A stretch of DNA of 64,000 bases. Source: VXYL01 sp963666465. GTDB taxonomy: Bacteria > Pseudomonadota > Gammaproteobacteria > Pseudomonadales > Azotimanducaceae. Below, piece after piece: positions 51,530 through 59,462 of the stretch (its first letter is position 1; each line of letters opens with the position of its first letter). The stretch covers positions 5,518,001-5,582,000 of the forward strand of contig OY762824.1 of NCBI GenBank assembly GCA_963666465.1, in the 5' to 3' direction. Both the position numbers and the translations under genes were made by a program. The notes under the pieces are model-generated. The model was given only the letters and a program-made list of their open reading frames with translations. It was not told where the DNA came from and ran no database searches.

Positions 51530-52676
51530 GTCCGACATCCGCCCCGAGTGGTGGGCGAGCGAGACTTTCTGGCGCAAGTGCGCGATCTTCGTCACCGGCT
51601 TCATGGCGCTCGTGCTGGTGCTGCTCACCTTCCACACCCTCACCGTGATCAAGGCGGGCGGCGAATCCGGCCGCGTTCCGCCCTACTCCGTCATCAACCA
51701 CCGCATCGGCTTTGCGATGAACGACGAGGCCGGCCACATGAAGCCGGTGATCGGCCCCCTGGCCCCACTCTTCGGCGAGGAACTCACGGAAGCCGAGGCC
51801 ATGGCCCTGGTCGATCACGGCAAGCTCACCGTGCAGGCGCGCAACTGCATGAACTGCCACACCATCCTCGGCAACGGCGCGTACTACGCGCCGGATCTCA
51901 CGAAGGCGTGGCTCGACCCAGGTTGGGGCAACGAAGACGCCCGCGAACTCCTGATGACGATGTTCCTGGAGGATCCACCCACCAACGCCCGCACCTTCGG
52001 CACGGGCCGCCGGATGCCCAACCAAGACCTCACCGACGCGGAAGTGCGCGCCGTGATCGCCTACCTCAAGTGGATGTCCGCCATCGACACCAACGGCTTT
52101 CCGGCTGGGTTCAAGCCGTTGCCACAGGGGAGCCTTCAGCCGGTGGAATCAAGCGAACCGCAGGCGCGGAGGGACCGCGCTGGCCGCCCCACGGCGGTGG
52201 GGCGGGGCGCTGTGGAGAGCCTTCAGCCGGTGGAATCAAGCGAACCGCAGGCGCGTCGGGACCGCGCTGGCCGCCCCACGGCGGCGGGGCGGGGCGCTGT
52301 GGAGAGCCTTCAGCCGGTGGAATCAAGCGAACCGCAGGCGCGGAGGGACCGCGCTGGCCGCCCCACGGCGGCGGGGCGGGGCGCTGTGGAGAGCCTTCAG
52401 CCGGTGGAATCAAGCGAACCGCAGGCGCGGAGGGACCGCGCTGGCCGCCCCACGGCGGCGGGGCGGGGCGCTGTGGAGAGCCTTCAGCCGGTGGAATCAA
52501 GCGAACCGCAGGCGCGGAGGGACCGCGCTGGCCACCCCACGGCGGCGGGGCGGGGCGCTGTGGAGAGCCTTCAGCCGGTGGAGCCAAACGAACCGCAGGC
52601 GCGTCGGGACCGCGCTGGCCGCCCCACAGCGGCGGGGCGGGGCGCCATTAAGAGCCTGACGGGAGACGCGACATGA
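51522..52676 (+). CDS. norC: nitric oxide reductase subunit C (c-type cytochrome) with repeat-expanded C-terminus
   Basis: 384 aa. N-terminal membrane anchor (about residues 19-42, KCAIFVTGFMALVLVLLTFH), then a periplasmic cytochrome c domain with heme site C109-M-N-C112-H113 in RNCMNCHTILGNGAYYAPDL and an axial Met in TGRRMPNQDL. NorC passes electrons to NorB. The normal protein ends near residue 203 (FPAGFKPLPQG); the remaining ~180 residues are six perfect-frame copies of a 29-aa unit (SLQPVESSEPQARRDRAGRP). Stop overlaps norB start (ATGA). Typical NorC is ~150-220 aa, so the tail is an addition. Confidence 0.9.
   Translation: MTESDIRPEWWASETFWRKCAIFVTGFMALVLVLLTFHTLTVIKAGGESGRVPPYSVINHRIGFAMNDEAGHMKPVIGPLAPLFGEELTEAEAMALVDHGKLTVQARNCMNCHTILGNGAYYAPDLTKAWLDPGWGNEDARELLMTMFLEDPPTNARTFGTGRRMPNQDLTDAEVRAVIAYLKWMSAIDTNGFPAGFKPLPQGSLQPVESSEPQARRDRAGRPTAVGRGAVESLQPVESSEPQARRDRAGRPTAAGRGAVESLQPVESSEPQARRDRAGRPTAAGRGAVESLQPVESSEPQARRDRAGRPTAAGRGAVESLQPVESSEPQARRDRAGHPTAAGRGAVESLQPVEPNEPQARRDRAGRPTAAGRGAIKSLTGDAT
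52131..52652 (+). repeat. Six tandem 87-bp repeats inside norC
   Basis: Six head-to-tail units of 87 bp (29 codons), nearly identical, starting AGCCTTCAGCCGGTGGAATC and containing the GC-rich stem sequence GCCGCCCCACGGCGGCGGGG. Units 3 and 4 are the same at the protein level; the last unit is the most divergent (EPNEPQ, GAIK). All stay in frame and fuse to the norC product. Confidence 0.95.
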
Positions 52677-54163
52677 AGATCGGCAAGATCAACTATTCGG
52701 AACTCTCCACCGCCCAGCAACTGTCGGTGAAGTACTTCACCGTCGCCATGGTGCTGTTTCTCGTCCAGCTCGTCTTCGGCCTCCTCGCCGCCTGGCAGTT
52801 CCTCGCCCCCGACTTCCTGTTTGGGGTGCTCGACTTCAACGTCAACCGCATGGTTCACATCAACGCCATGGTGGTGTGGATGCTCTACGGCTTCATCGGC
52901 GCCATCTTCTGGCTGGTGGAGGACGAGGCGGGCGTTCCTCTCGTCGGCGCGTGGCTGGCGAATCTCGCCTTCTACGTTCTGACGGTGGCCGTTGCCATCG
53001 TGGTGGTGGTGTATCTGGTGGTGCAGAGCGGTCCCGGCGAAGCCTCGACCCTCTGGCTCATCAACGAGGGCCGGGAATACATCGAGGCGCCGCGCTGGGC
53101 CGACATCGGCATCGTGGTGTGCATGCTGGCGTTCTTCTACAACGTGGCCGGCACTTTCGTCGCCGGCCGCTGGAGCGGCATCTCCGGCGTCCTCGTGCTG
53201 GACCTCGTGGCCCTCGCCGGCCTCTACCTCGCCGGCATGTTCTACACCACCAACCTGCCGATGGATCAATACTGGTGGTGGTGGGTGATCCATCTATGGG
53301 TGGAAGCCACCTGGGAAGTGCTGGTGGGCTGCATCATGGCCTGGGGCCTGATCCAGACCCTGGGCGCCCGGCGGCGCATCGTCACCACCTGGCTCTACAT
53401 CGAGGTTGCCCTGATGTTCGGTTCCGGCATCCTGGGCCTTGGCCACCACTATTTCTGGATCGGCACGCCGGAGTACTGGCTCGGCATCGGCGGCTTCTTC
53501 TCCGCGCTGGAGCCGGTGCCGTTGGTGGCGATGGTGGTGCATGCGGTGTACGACGCCGGCCGCCACAGCTTCCGCTCGAGCAACCACCCGGCGCTGGCGT
53601 GGCTCATCGCCCACGCCTTCGGCAACTTCATCGGCGCGGGGGTGTTCGGCTTCATGCAGACCCTGCCGCAGATCAACCTATACACCCACGGCACGCAGTG
53701 GGCCTCTTCGCATGGCCATCTGGCCTTCTTCGGCGCCTACACGACCATCATCGTCGCCTTCATCTATCTCACCATCCAGCGGCTGCGCGGCGACGTGTGG
53801 ATGTCTGGCGACCTCAGCGGCGGCTGGCGCTGGAAGTGGTCGCTGGCGCTCTTGCACGTGGGGATGGTGGGCATGACCATGGCCCTCCTCATCGCCGGCT
53901 ACGAGCAGTCGTTCGTCGAGCGGGCCATGGGCGGCTCCACGTGGCAGGCGTATTTCGACGGCCAGACCCAGCACTGGTTCGTCCAGGCGATGTGGTGGCG
54001 CATGGCCTTCGGCGTCATCATGACCGCTGGCCTGGTGCTGCTGCTCGTGGACTTCGTCCAGATCGGCGCCGGCGAAAGCCGACCCATCCGAGTCGTGGCC
54101 GCGGCCAGGGAGGAGGCCGACGTGCCGGACGGGGCGCTGCCCGAAGCCGCCGGTGGCAGCTAA
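52673..54163 (+). CDS. norB: nitric oxide reductase subunit B, catalytic heme-copper-oxidase-type
   Basis: 496 aa, about 12-13 helices. Reduces NO to N2O in the inner membrane. His ligands are visible: MVHINAMVVWMLYGFIGA (low-spin heme), the FeB-type site HLWVEATWEVLVG, GLGHHYFWIGTPEYW (two His), and SSHGHLAFFGAYTTIIVAFI. HLWVE corresponds to the HxWVE of cNorB, whose Glu helps form the iron FeB site. No quinol-oxidase N-terminal extension is present, so it is of the cNor kind working with NorC. A repeat R1 copy follows 4 bp after the stop. Confidence 0.95.
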   Translation: MKIGKINYSELSTAQQLSVKYFTVAMVLFLVQLVFGLLAAWQFLAPDFLFGVLDFNVNRMVHINAMVVWMLYGFIGAIFWLVEDEAGVPLVGAWLANLAFYVLTVAVAIVVVVYLVVQSGPGEASTLWLINEGREYIEAPRWADIGIVVCMLAFFYNVAGTFVAGRWSGISGVLVLDLVALAGLYLAGMFYTTNLPMDQYWWWWVIHLWVEATWEVLVGCIMAWGLIQTLGARRRIVTTWLYIEVALMFGSGILGLGHHYFWIGTPEYWLGIGGFFSALEPVPLVAMVVHAVYDAGRHSFRSSNHPALAWLIAHAFGNFIGAGVFGFMQTLPQINLYTHGTQWASSHGHLAFFGAYTTIIVAFIYLTIQRLRGDVWMSGDLSGGWRWKWSLALLHVGMVGMTMALLIAGYEQSFVERAMGGSTWQAYFDGQTQHWFVQAMWWRMAFGVIMTAGLVLLLVDFVQIGAGESRPIRVVAAAREEADVPDGALPEAAGGS

Positions 54164-54166
54164 AGC

Positions 54167-54282
54167 CTAGCGCCACAAGAACCGTTGCCTTTCGGCAACG
54201 CTTCCTGCTCCAGCCCAGGCCGTCCTGTCACCCTGTCGGCATTCGGCCAGCTTGCGCCGTCCGAAGTCCGACAGGCTGCTAG
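54167..54282 (-). repeat. Dispersed structured repeat R1, copy 3
   Basis: Nearly identical to copy 2 and in the same orientation, bounded by CTAG at both ends. It stands directly after norB, where its hairpins could serve as a terminator or attenuator before the cytochrome gene at 54477. An R5 hairpin follows at 54330-54395. Confidence 0.9.
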
Positions 54283-54476
54283 GCGTAGTCCTCACAACTC
54301 CTCCACTTGGAGTGCGACGTGCGACGAAACGCCCCTCCTGATCACTCCCCCCAAGGGGGAGTCGAAGAAGCTGCCAGGGCTTCTTCGGAGGGGGTAGGCT
54401 ACGCAACCAACAGTGCGACACGCCCCCACCTGCCCACCCAAGGGCACAAACCGGAAAACCCACCAAGGAGACAAGC

Positions 54477-54821
54477 TTGAAGTCAACCATCCAACTGGTC
54501 TCTGCTGCCCTCGGCGCCGCAGCCCTCGCCACCAGCCTGTTCGCCGCCCATCCAGCGAACGCCCAAGCCACCGGCAATGCCGAAGCCGGCAGGGCCAAGG
54601 CCGCCCTCTGCGTCGCCTGCCACGGCCCCGACGGCATCTCCATCAACCCCCTGTGGCCAAGCCTCGCCGGCCAGCAGCCGATCTATCTCGCCAAGCAAAT
54701 CCGCGCCTTCCGCGACGGCGAACGCGTCGAACCCACCATGCAGCCCTTCGTTGCCAATCTCACCGACCAGGACGTGGAAGACATCGCCGCGTACTACGCG
54801 AGCCTGTCGCCCTGCCCCTGA
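54477..54821 (+). CDS. periplasmic class I cytochrome c (c4/c5-like)
   Basis: 114 aa from TTG 54477, preceded by AAGGAG at ideal spacing. Signal peptide KSTIQLVSAALGAAALATSL with a predicted cut after ANA. One heme site ALCVACHGPDG, axial Met in EPTMQPFVANL and DQDVEDIAAYYASL at the end, all typical of c5/c553-type and of one c4 half. It lies just after norCB, and may carry electrons to NorC, inferred from position. Confidence 0.9.
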   Translation: MKSTIQLVSAALGAAALATSLFAAHPANAQATGNAEAGRAKAALCVACHGPDGISINPLWPSLAGQQPIYLAKQIRAFRDGERVEPTMQPFVANLTDQDVEDIAAYYASLSPCP

Positions 54822-54938
54822 GGGCAGGATGCCTCAACCGGGGTGAGGAAAATCACCCCGGACGGTGAGCTTTCGGCACTGTGGCATGATGCGGTGGCGA
54901 GTCCCGAACAGGCGAGACATTCTGGAAGGCGCTGACAC

Positions 54939-55702
54939 ATGGCCGAGGATGCTGATGCCGTCAGGCGGGAAGTCTCGTTGCCCGATGAGCAAACCGAGAT
55001 TCTGCATGTGGCCGGCGAGTTCTTGGCCGACGACCTCCCCTTGCGGGACTGTGCCCTGGGCGGGGGCACGGCGCTTGCCAGCCGGTGGGAACATCGGGCC
55101 AGCGTGGATATCGACATGTTTGCGCAGTCCAGCGTATTCGAGCGCGCGTTCGGCGCACTTTGCGAGCGAGCGGAAGAGTGGGCTGCTGACGGGCGCATTG
55201 CCGAGTTCAGACCATTCCGTGCATCCGTTCTGCACGCAAAGCTCGCGAGTGGCGGGGAGTTCTCCGTAGGGGGCGCTTCGGCGTCACGAGCCAGCCTCTG
55301 TCTCGCGAGACCGAGACCACCACGGGCATTCCCCTGCACTCCACGTCGGAGATCATCTTCCGGAAGATACGGGGACGTATGGCGGCGAACACCGCCTATC
55401 TCATCCGGGATGCCTACGACGTTGTCACTTGCCACTTTCGCGATCCGTTCGCACTGACTTTGGCGCTGGACCGGCTGACCCCGATCGACAAGTCATACCT
55501 GTCCTACGACGCGAACAACCCGCAGCTTGAGCTGGATCAATCAAGGCCACTGCTCGGTCCAAGATACCCATCTTTGCGGGACCCCACGGCGCTACAACGG
55601 ATGCTGTTCACCGCAGTGGTGGGAACCGCGCGCGAACGAGAGACCCTGCGGGCATACCTTGCCCGGCAATACGATGTGGGCACCGATGGAGCCGACCGAT
55701 GA
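54939..55702 (+). CDS. AbiEii-like nucleotidyltransferase toxin (one apparent frameshift)
   Basis: First frame: REVSLPDEQTEILHVAGEFL, RDCALGGGTALASRWEHRAS, VDIDMFAQSSVFERAFGALC, then AKLASGGEFSV. At GGGGG near 55271 the reading moves to a second frame: RFGVTSQPLSRETETTTGIP, TSEIIFRKIRGRMAANTAYL, IRDAYDVVTCHFRDPFALTL, to 55702. GGGTALxxR...SxDIDMF is the catalytic core of the AbiEii/DUF1814 nucleotidyltransferase family, the toxin of type IV toxin-antitoxin and abortive infection systems. Adjusting one G restores about 254 aa. There is no AbiEi-type antitoxin before it. The following gene starts inside its stop (ATGA). Confidence 0.74.
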
Positions 55703-56208
55703 CGAAAGTGGATTGGCTCGATCCGGTGCGCTCTCCGCTGGCGTGGCGAAACCGCATCGACATCTTGTCGGATGAGGCGTTCGACACCGAGTACAACCGC
55801 ATTCGGAATCGGCGAGACGCCTACGGGCGAATGCTCCACGACTGCACCGCGGCCCACTGCATGGCTGGCTGGGCCTTTCGTCCCACTTTCGTGGAGTTCG
55901 CCGAGGCCATCGCGCGGCCCGAACAGACGCCGGACGAGCGCGCCTACCTCAAGGAACTGATTCAGCAGATGGACCCATACGCGCTGCGGGGAGTCGTCCA
56001 CCATTCCGGCGCTTCGGTGGTTCAGGTTGCACGCGCCGTGCGCAACAGCGGCATCAACCACCCCTTCTACGCCAACTGGATCAACGGCTTCGCAGTTGGC
56101 TATCGAACGCCGGAGCCGCTCGCGGGCTTGGTGGAGCGCTGGTTCGACCCGGGCGGAAACTGGGGCTACAAGGAAACCGACTGGGAACTGACCAGGATCC
56201 TGGTGTGA
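55699..56208 (+). CDS. unknown protein coupled to the AbiEii-like gene
   Basis: 169 aa: MTKVDWLDPVRSPLAWRNRI, DILSDEAFDTEYNRIRNRRD, AHCMAGWAFRPTFVEFAEAI, DERAYLKELIQQMDPYALRG, VVHHSGASVVQVARAVRNSG and WFDPGGNWGYKETDWELTRI. Mostly helical and rich in Trp/Arg/Asp, no signal or TM, no HTH like AbiEi. Start ATG overlaps the previous stop, so it is probably the functional partner of the nucleotidyltransferase. I do not recognise the family. Confidence 0.7.
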   Translation: MTKVDWLDPVRSPLAWRNRIDILSDEAFDTEYNRIRNRRDAYGRMLHDCTAAHCMAGWAFRPTFVEFAEAIARPEQTPDERAYLKELIQQMDPYALRGVVHHSGASVVQVARAVRNSGINHPFYANWINGFAVGYRTPEPLAGLVERWFDPGGNWGYKETDWELTRILV

Positions 56209-56308
56209 TGTGTGGCTCGCGGGCCTTCCTCGGGCACTCAAGCAGAGCATCCCCAACGGCATAGAAGCCCAACCCCAACATCCGGCATGATCCTGCCCGG
56301 GAGGCCCC

Positions 56309-57289
56309 ATGAGCAACACGGAGCCAGCGTCGATTGAGACAACCGCTAACTTCGCCCATCCGCGGCACCGGGGCTTTCGCGTGCCGAATCGCTACTCTGC
56401 GGCGACGCCGGATGATCTCGCGACGCTTGGCATCCGGCAGGACATCACTGTCCACAACGCTCGCCTGCTGACCCCGGCACCGACGCTTGCGACGCATGGC
56501 TTCGAGCTGGTGGTGGCGCCTACCAACGTCGATCTGATGGACACCGAGGCCGTCCGCACGGCATTCTACGAGGAGTGTCGCGACCTGCTGCTTCGCGCCA
56601 CCGGCTGCGAGGAGGTGCGGGGCGGTGCACACGAGTATCGCAACGGCTTCGGCGGCGAGGGCGGCGCGCGCGGCGTCAAGCCCACACCCAACGGCAGCGG
56701 CGGCGCCTATGCCCAGGGCATTCACAGCGATATGAGTGCGGCGGTGGAGGACCGATTCGCCAGGCTCATCCCAGACGGCCGCCACTTCGAGAGCATCAAC
56801 ATCTGGCGCAGCGCCAATGGCGAAGCCATCCGCATGATGCCCCTCGCCCTGTGCGCGAGCCCGTTGGTGAAGCCGGACGACATCGTCTTCGGCGACGGCC
56901 AGAACACCGGCAACATCCGCCAATACATGAAGGTGGTGGACCAACGCCTGATCCACGGCCCGCACCAGCGCTGGTATTACTTCCCGGACATGACCCCAGA
57001 TGAAGTGCTGCTCTTCCGCCAATACGACACCCGCAAGGAAGCCCTCAACCTCCGCACCGTCTTCCACACCGCAGTGGCCGACCCCAACACCCCCGCCGAC
57101 GCCCCGATGCGTTCGACAATCGAAGTCCGAATGCAACCCGTCCACGGCCCCGAGACCGACAAGCCCGCGCGCATGGCCCGGTTCAAGGCCCAAATCCCAA
57201 CGATCTACGCCGACGGCCGCCCCTGCGATTGGTGGAGCGGGCCGATCGAGGACTACGTCCCACCGCGCGAAGCTGCTGCGGCCAGCTAA
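56309..57289 (+). CDS. CmcJ/NvfI-like oxidoreductase
   Basis: 326 aa. Blocks of the CmcJ / GA4-desaturase-like family: TRNRYSAATPDDLATLGIRQ (approximate), HSDMSAAVEDRFARL, ESINIWRSANGEAIRMMPLA, VFGDGQNTGNIRQYMKVVDQ, RWYYFPDMTPDEVLLFRQYD and LRTVFHTAVADPNTPADAPM. The family includes cephamycin 7-alpha-methoxylation protein CmcJ and fungal isomerooxygenases, so it is probably an oxidoreductase with His/Asp metal ligands (HSD and H-TAVADP). Substrate unknown. Cytoplasmic. 100 bp after the preceding gene, same direction; not obviously coupled. Confidence 0.84.
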   Translation: MSNTEPASIETTANFAHPRHRGFRVPNRYSAATPDDLATLGIRQDITVHNARLLTPAPTLATHGFELVVAPTNVDLMDTEAVRTAFYEECRDLLLRATGCEEVRGGAHEYRNGFGGEGGARGVKPTPNGSGGAYAQGIHSDMSAAVEDRFARLIPDGRHFESINIWRSANGEAIRMMPLALCASPLVKPDDIVFGDGQNTGNIRQYMKVVDQRLIHGPHQRWYYFPDMTPDEVLLFRQYDTRKEALNLRTVFHTAVADPNTPADAPMRSTIEVRMQPVHGPETDKPARMARFKAQIPTIYADGRPCDWWSGPIEDYVPPREAAAAS

Positions 57290-57382
57290 CGTGTGCGGCC
57301 TTCGGGGGAGGCATCCTGCCTTCCTTGGCGTGCGCAGCATGCTGCCTCGAACGCAAAGCAACAACGCCCATTGCGACCTTAA

Positions 57383-59462
57383 CCCAAGTTTACCAACGTT
57401 CGATTGGAGTCAAGCGGGATCAATGACTTGCGGGCGAGTTGGAGCCGTTGGGGCACTGCAGGTGCTGAGCGGCGTGGGGACGAGGAGGTTCAGACGACGG
57501 TTCTGCGGGTTGCGCCGGGGCTCGGGTCGATGCCGAGCGCGTCGTGGATGGCCTTCTGGGCGGGTTCGGCGACGGTGGCGGTGCGCAGGTGCAGCGCGCG
57601 TCCGTCGGCGCGTCGGAAGGTGGCGGCGACGCGCTGCTGGCCGCCGAGGACGTCGCGCAGCGTGGTCCAGCTGGCGCGCTCGCCGGCGGCGGCGAGCCGC
57701 CGCCGGATGACCTGCACGGCCTGGCAGGCGACGACGGTGATGAACAGGTGTCCCTCGGCGCGGACCGGCTTGCGGTGGTGGATGGGCCGCAGGCCGAGTT
57801 CGGACTTCAGCGACCGGAACACGGCCTCGAGGTCGGTCAGGGTGGTGCAGGTGCCGCCACAGCGCCGCGTCGTCCCAGTCGGCGACGTTGGTGCGCAGGC
57901 AGCAGACGCCGGGGTGGGTGGCCATGGAGGCCTCGGCGGGACGCTGGGTCCAGTTCACCGCCGCCGCGCGCTCGCCGGAGTCGTCGGCGACGACCTCGAC
58001 GTCGCAGTGGCGGGCGACGCGGCCGTGGCGCGCCTCGAGGCGGCCGACGCGCTCGTGCACCTTGTCGAGTCTCTTGACCGTGCGCGGCCTGGCGAGCCCG
58101 TCGGAGAGCGCGCCGAGAGCCTCCTCGAAGCGCTTCGAGAAGCGTTCCAGGATGGCGTTCTCCTTCTCCGCCCGCTCCGGCGAGTGGCAGTGCAGGCGCA
58201 CCTCGCCGTCGGCGCGCGACGCGGCCCGCTGCAGATGCACGGTGCGTCCGCTGCGGGTGACGCGCGCCGTCGCCGCGGCGGCGTCGAACGCGCGCCGGCG
58301 CTCGCGGCTCACCGCCAGGCAGCGGTGGCCGGCCTCGCGCAGCCACGCCACCCGGCCCTCGGTGGCGATGCCGCGGTCCATCGCCGCCAGCGCCCCGGCC
58401 GGCGCGCCGAGCGCGGCCAGCATGGACTCGAGCGTGTCCTGCTCGCGGACGCTGCCGGAGAACACCTCCGAGCGGCGCGCGAAGCCGCTGCCGTCGAGCG
58501 CCAGCCCCAGGGTGAGCAGCGGGCAGTCGCTGCGCTTCTCCTTGGAGTGGCCGCGCGCCGCCTTCGGGAGCGTCGCCGCGGCGCCCTCGAAGCAGGTGTT
58601 GGCGAGGTCGTGCAGGGTCACCGTCGGCTCGATCCCGAACAGCCCCGCCGCGGCGTCGAACAGGTGCTCCTCGATCGCCGCGCGGTGCGCCATGAGGGCG
58701 TCCGAGGCGCGGCAGGGCTGCATGGCCCCCATGGTCTCGAAGTCGACGCCGAGCAGCTCGCCGGCGGCGCTGCGCTCGCGCAGCCAGCGCATCGTGGCGC
58801 GCTCCGAGGCCGGCTGCGCCATGCGCGCGACGACCGAGCCGAGCGCCGCGTCGCGCAGCGCGGCGTTGACGCCGAGCGACTCCAGCAGGGCCGGCAGGCC
58901 GAGTTCGCCGAGCGCCCACAGCGCGGCGTGCTCGACGCCGACGGAGCGCGGCCGCGCCAGCGCCAGGCTGTCGACGGCGACCGCCTCGACGTCGCCGCCG
59001 GCGTCGTCCGCCGGCGCCGCGCCGCGGGCGAGCAGCTGCGCGGCGCTGCGCTGCGCCTCCGTCTCCACGGCCTCGGGGACGTCGCCGAACAGGTCGCCCT
59101 GGCCGTCGAGGACGGCCTCGACGCGCTGGCACGGCAGCGGCCAGAGGTCGCGTTCGACGTCGAAGTGGCGGCCGAGGTTGAGCAGCGTTCGCTGGCGGAC
59201 GCGGTTGCCGTCGCGCTCGGAGCGGACCAGTCGGTGGGTGTGGCAGACGGCGCCGTCGGTGGCGCGGGTTCTGGTGCGTCGGACGAACATGGGGGGGACG
59301 ATGGCGGCGGCGGAGGTGCCGTGCAAGGCATGCGGGCAAAATTATGGCACTACATTTGCCTCCCGCGAACCGGAACTCAATGGAATCAATCACTTGCGGA
59401 AACGGAATCGCCGAAAATCGACCGATTCGGCCGAAAAACGGCGTCAAATTGGTGAAGTTGGG
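57383..59462 (-). mobile_element. IS1634-type insertion sequence (boundaries tentative)
   Basis: A transposase gene (next entry) with non-coding flanks. Imperfect inverted ends may be TAACCCAAGTTTACCAACGT at 57383 and, on the other strand, the sequence ending at 59462 (AGCCCAACTTCACCAATTTG): about 13 of 17 core bases match. The right end would then touch the polB stop codon (TAG at 59463-59465). GC content inside is visibly higher than outside. Confidence 0.55.
57490..59290 (-). CDS. IS1634-family transposase (one apparent frameshift)
   Basis: From ATG 59290: MFVRRTRTRATDGAVCHTHR, LVRSERDGNRVRQRTLLNLG, VGVEHAALWALGELGLPALL, LHDLANTCFEGAAAT, ALDGSGFARRSEVFSGSVRE, LAAMDRGIATEGRVAWLREA, FEEALGALSDGLARPRTVKR and VCCLRTNVADWDDAALWR in one frame. 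Near 57857 the frame changes and ends LEAVFRSLKSELGLRPIHHR, KPVRAEGHLFITVVACQAVQ, DALGIDPSPGATRRTVV to TGA at 57490. Removing one G of a GG joins them as LWRTCTTLTDLEAVFRSLK. The blocks (H-N-L...T...YF E; D-RG-ATE; LEAVFRSLK-ELGLRPIHH) match the DDE transposases of the IS1634/IS1549 group. If the frameshift is an error the element may be active. Confidence 0.82.

Noticed and set aside
57404..59455. 683-codon plus-strand open frame antisense to the transposase
   Set aside because: High-GC shadow frame; the minus strand carries the IS1634-type transposase motifs.
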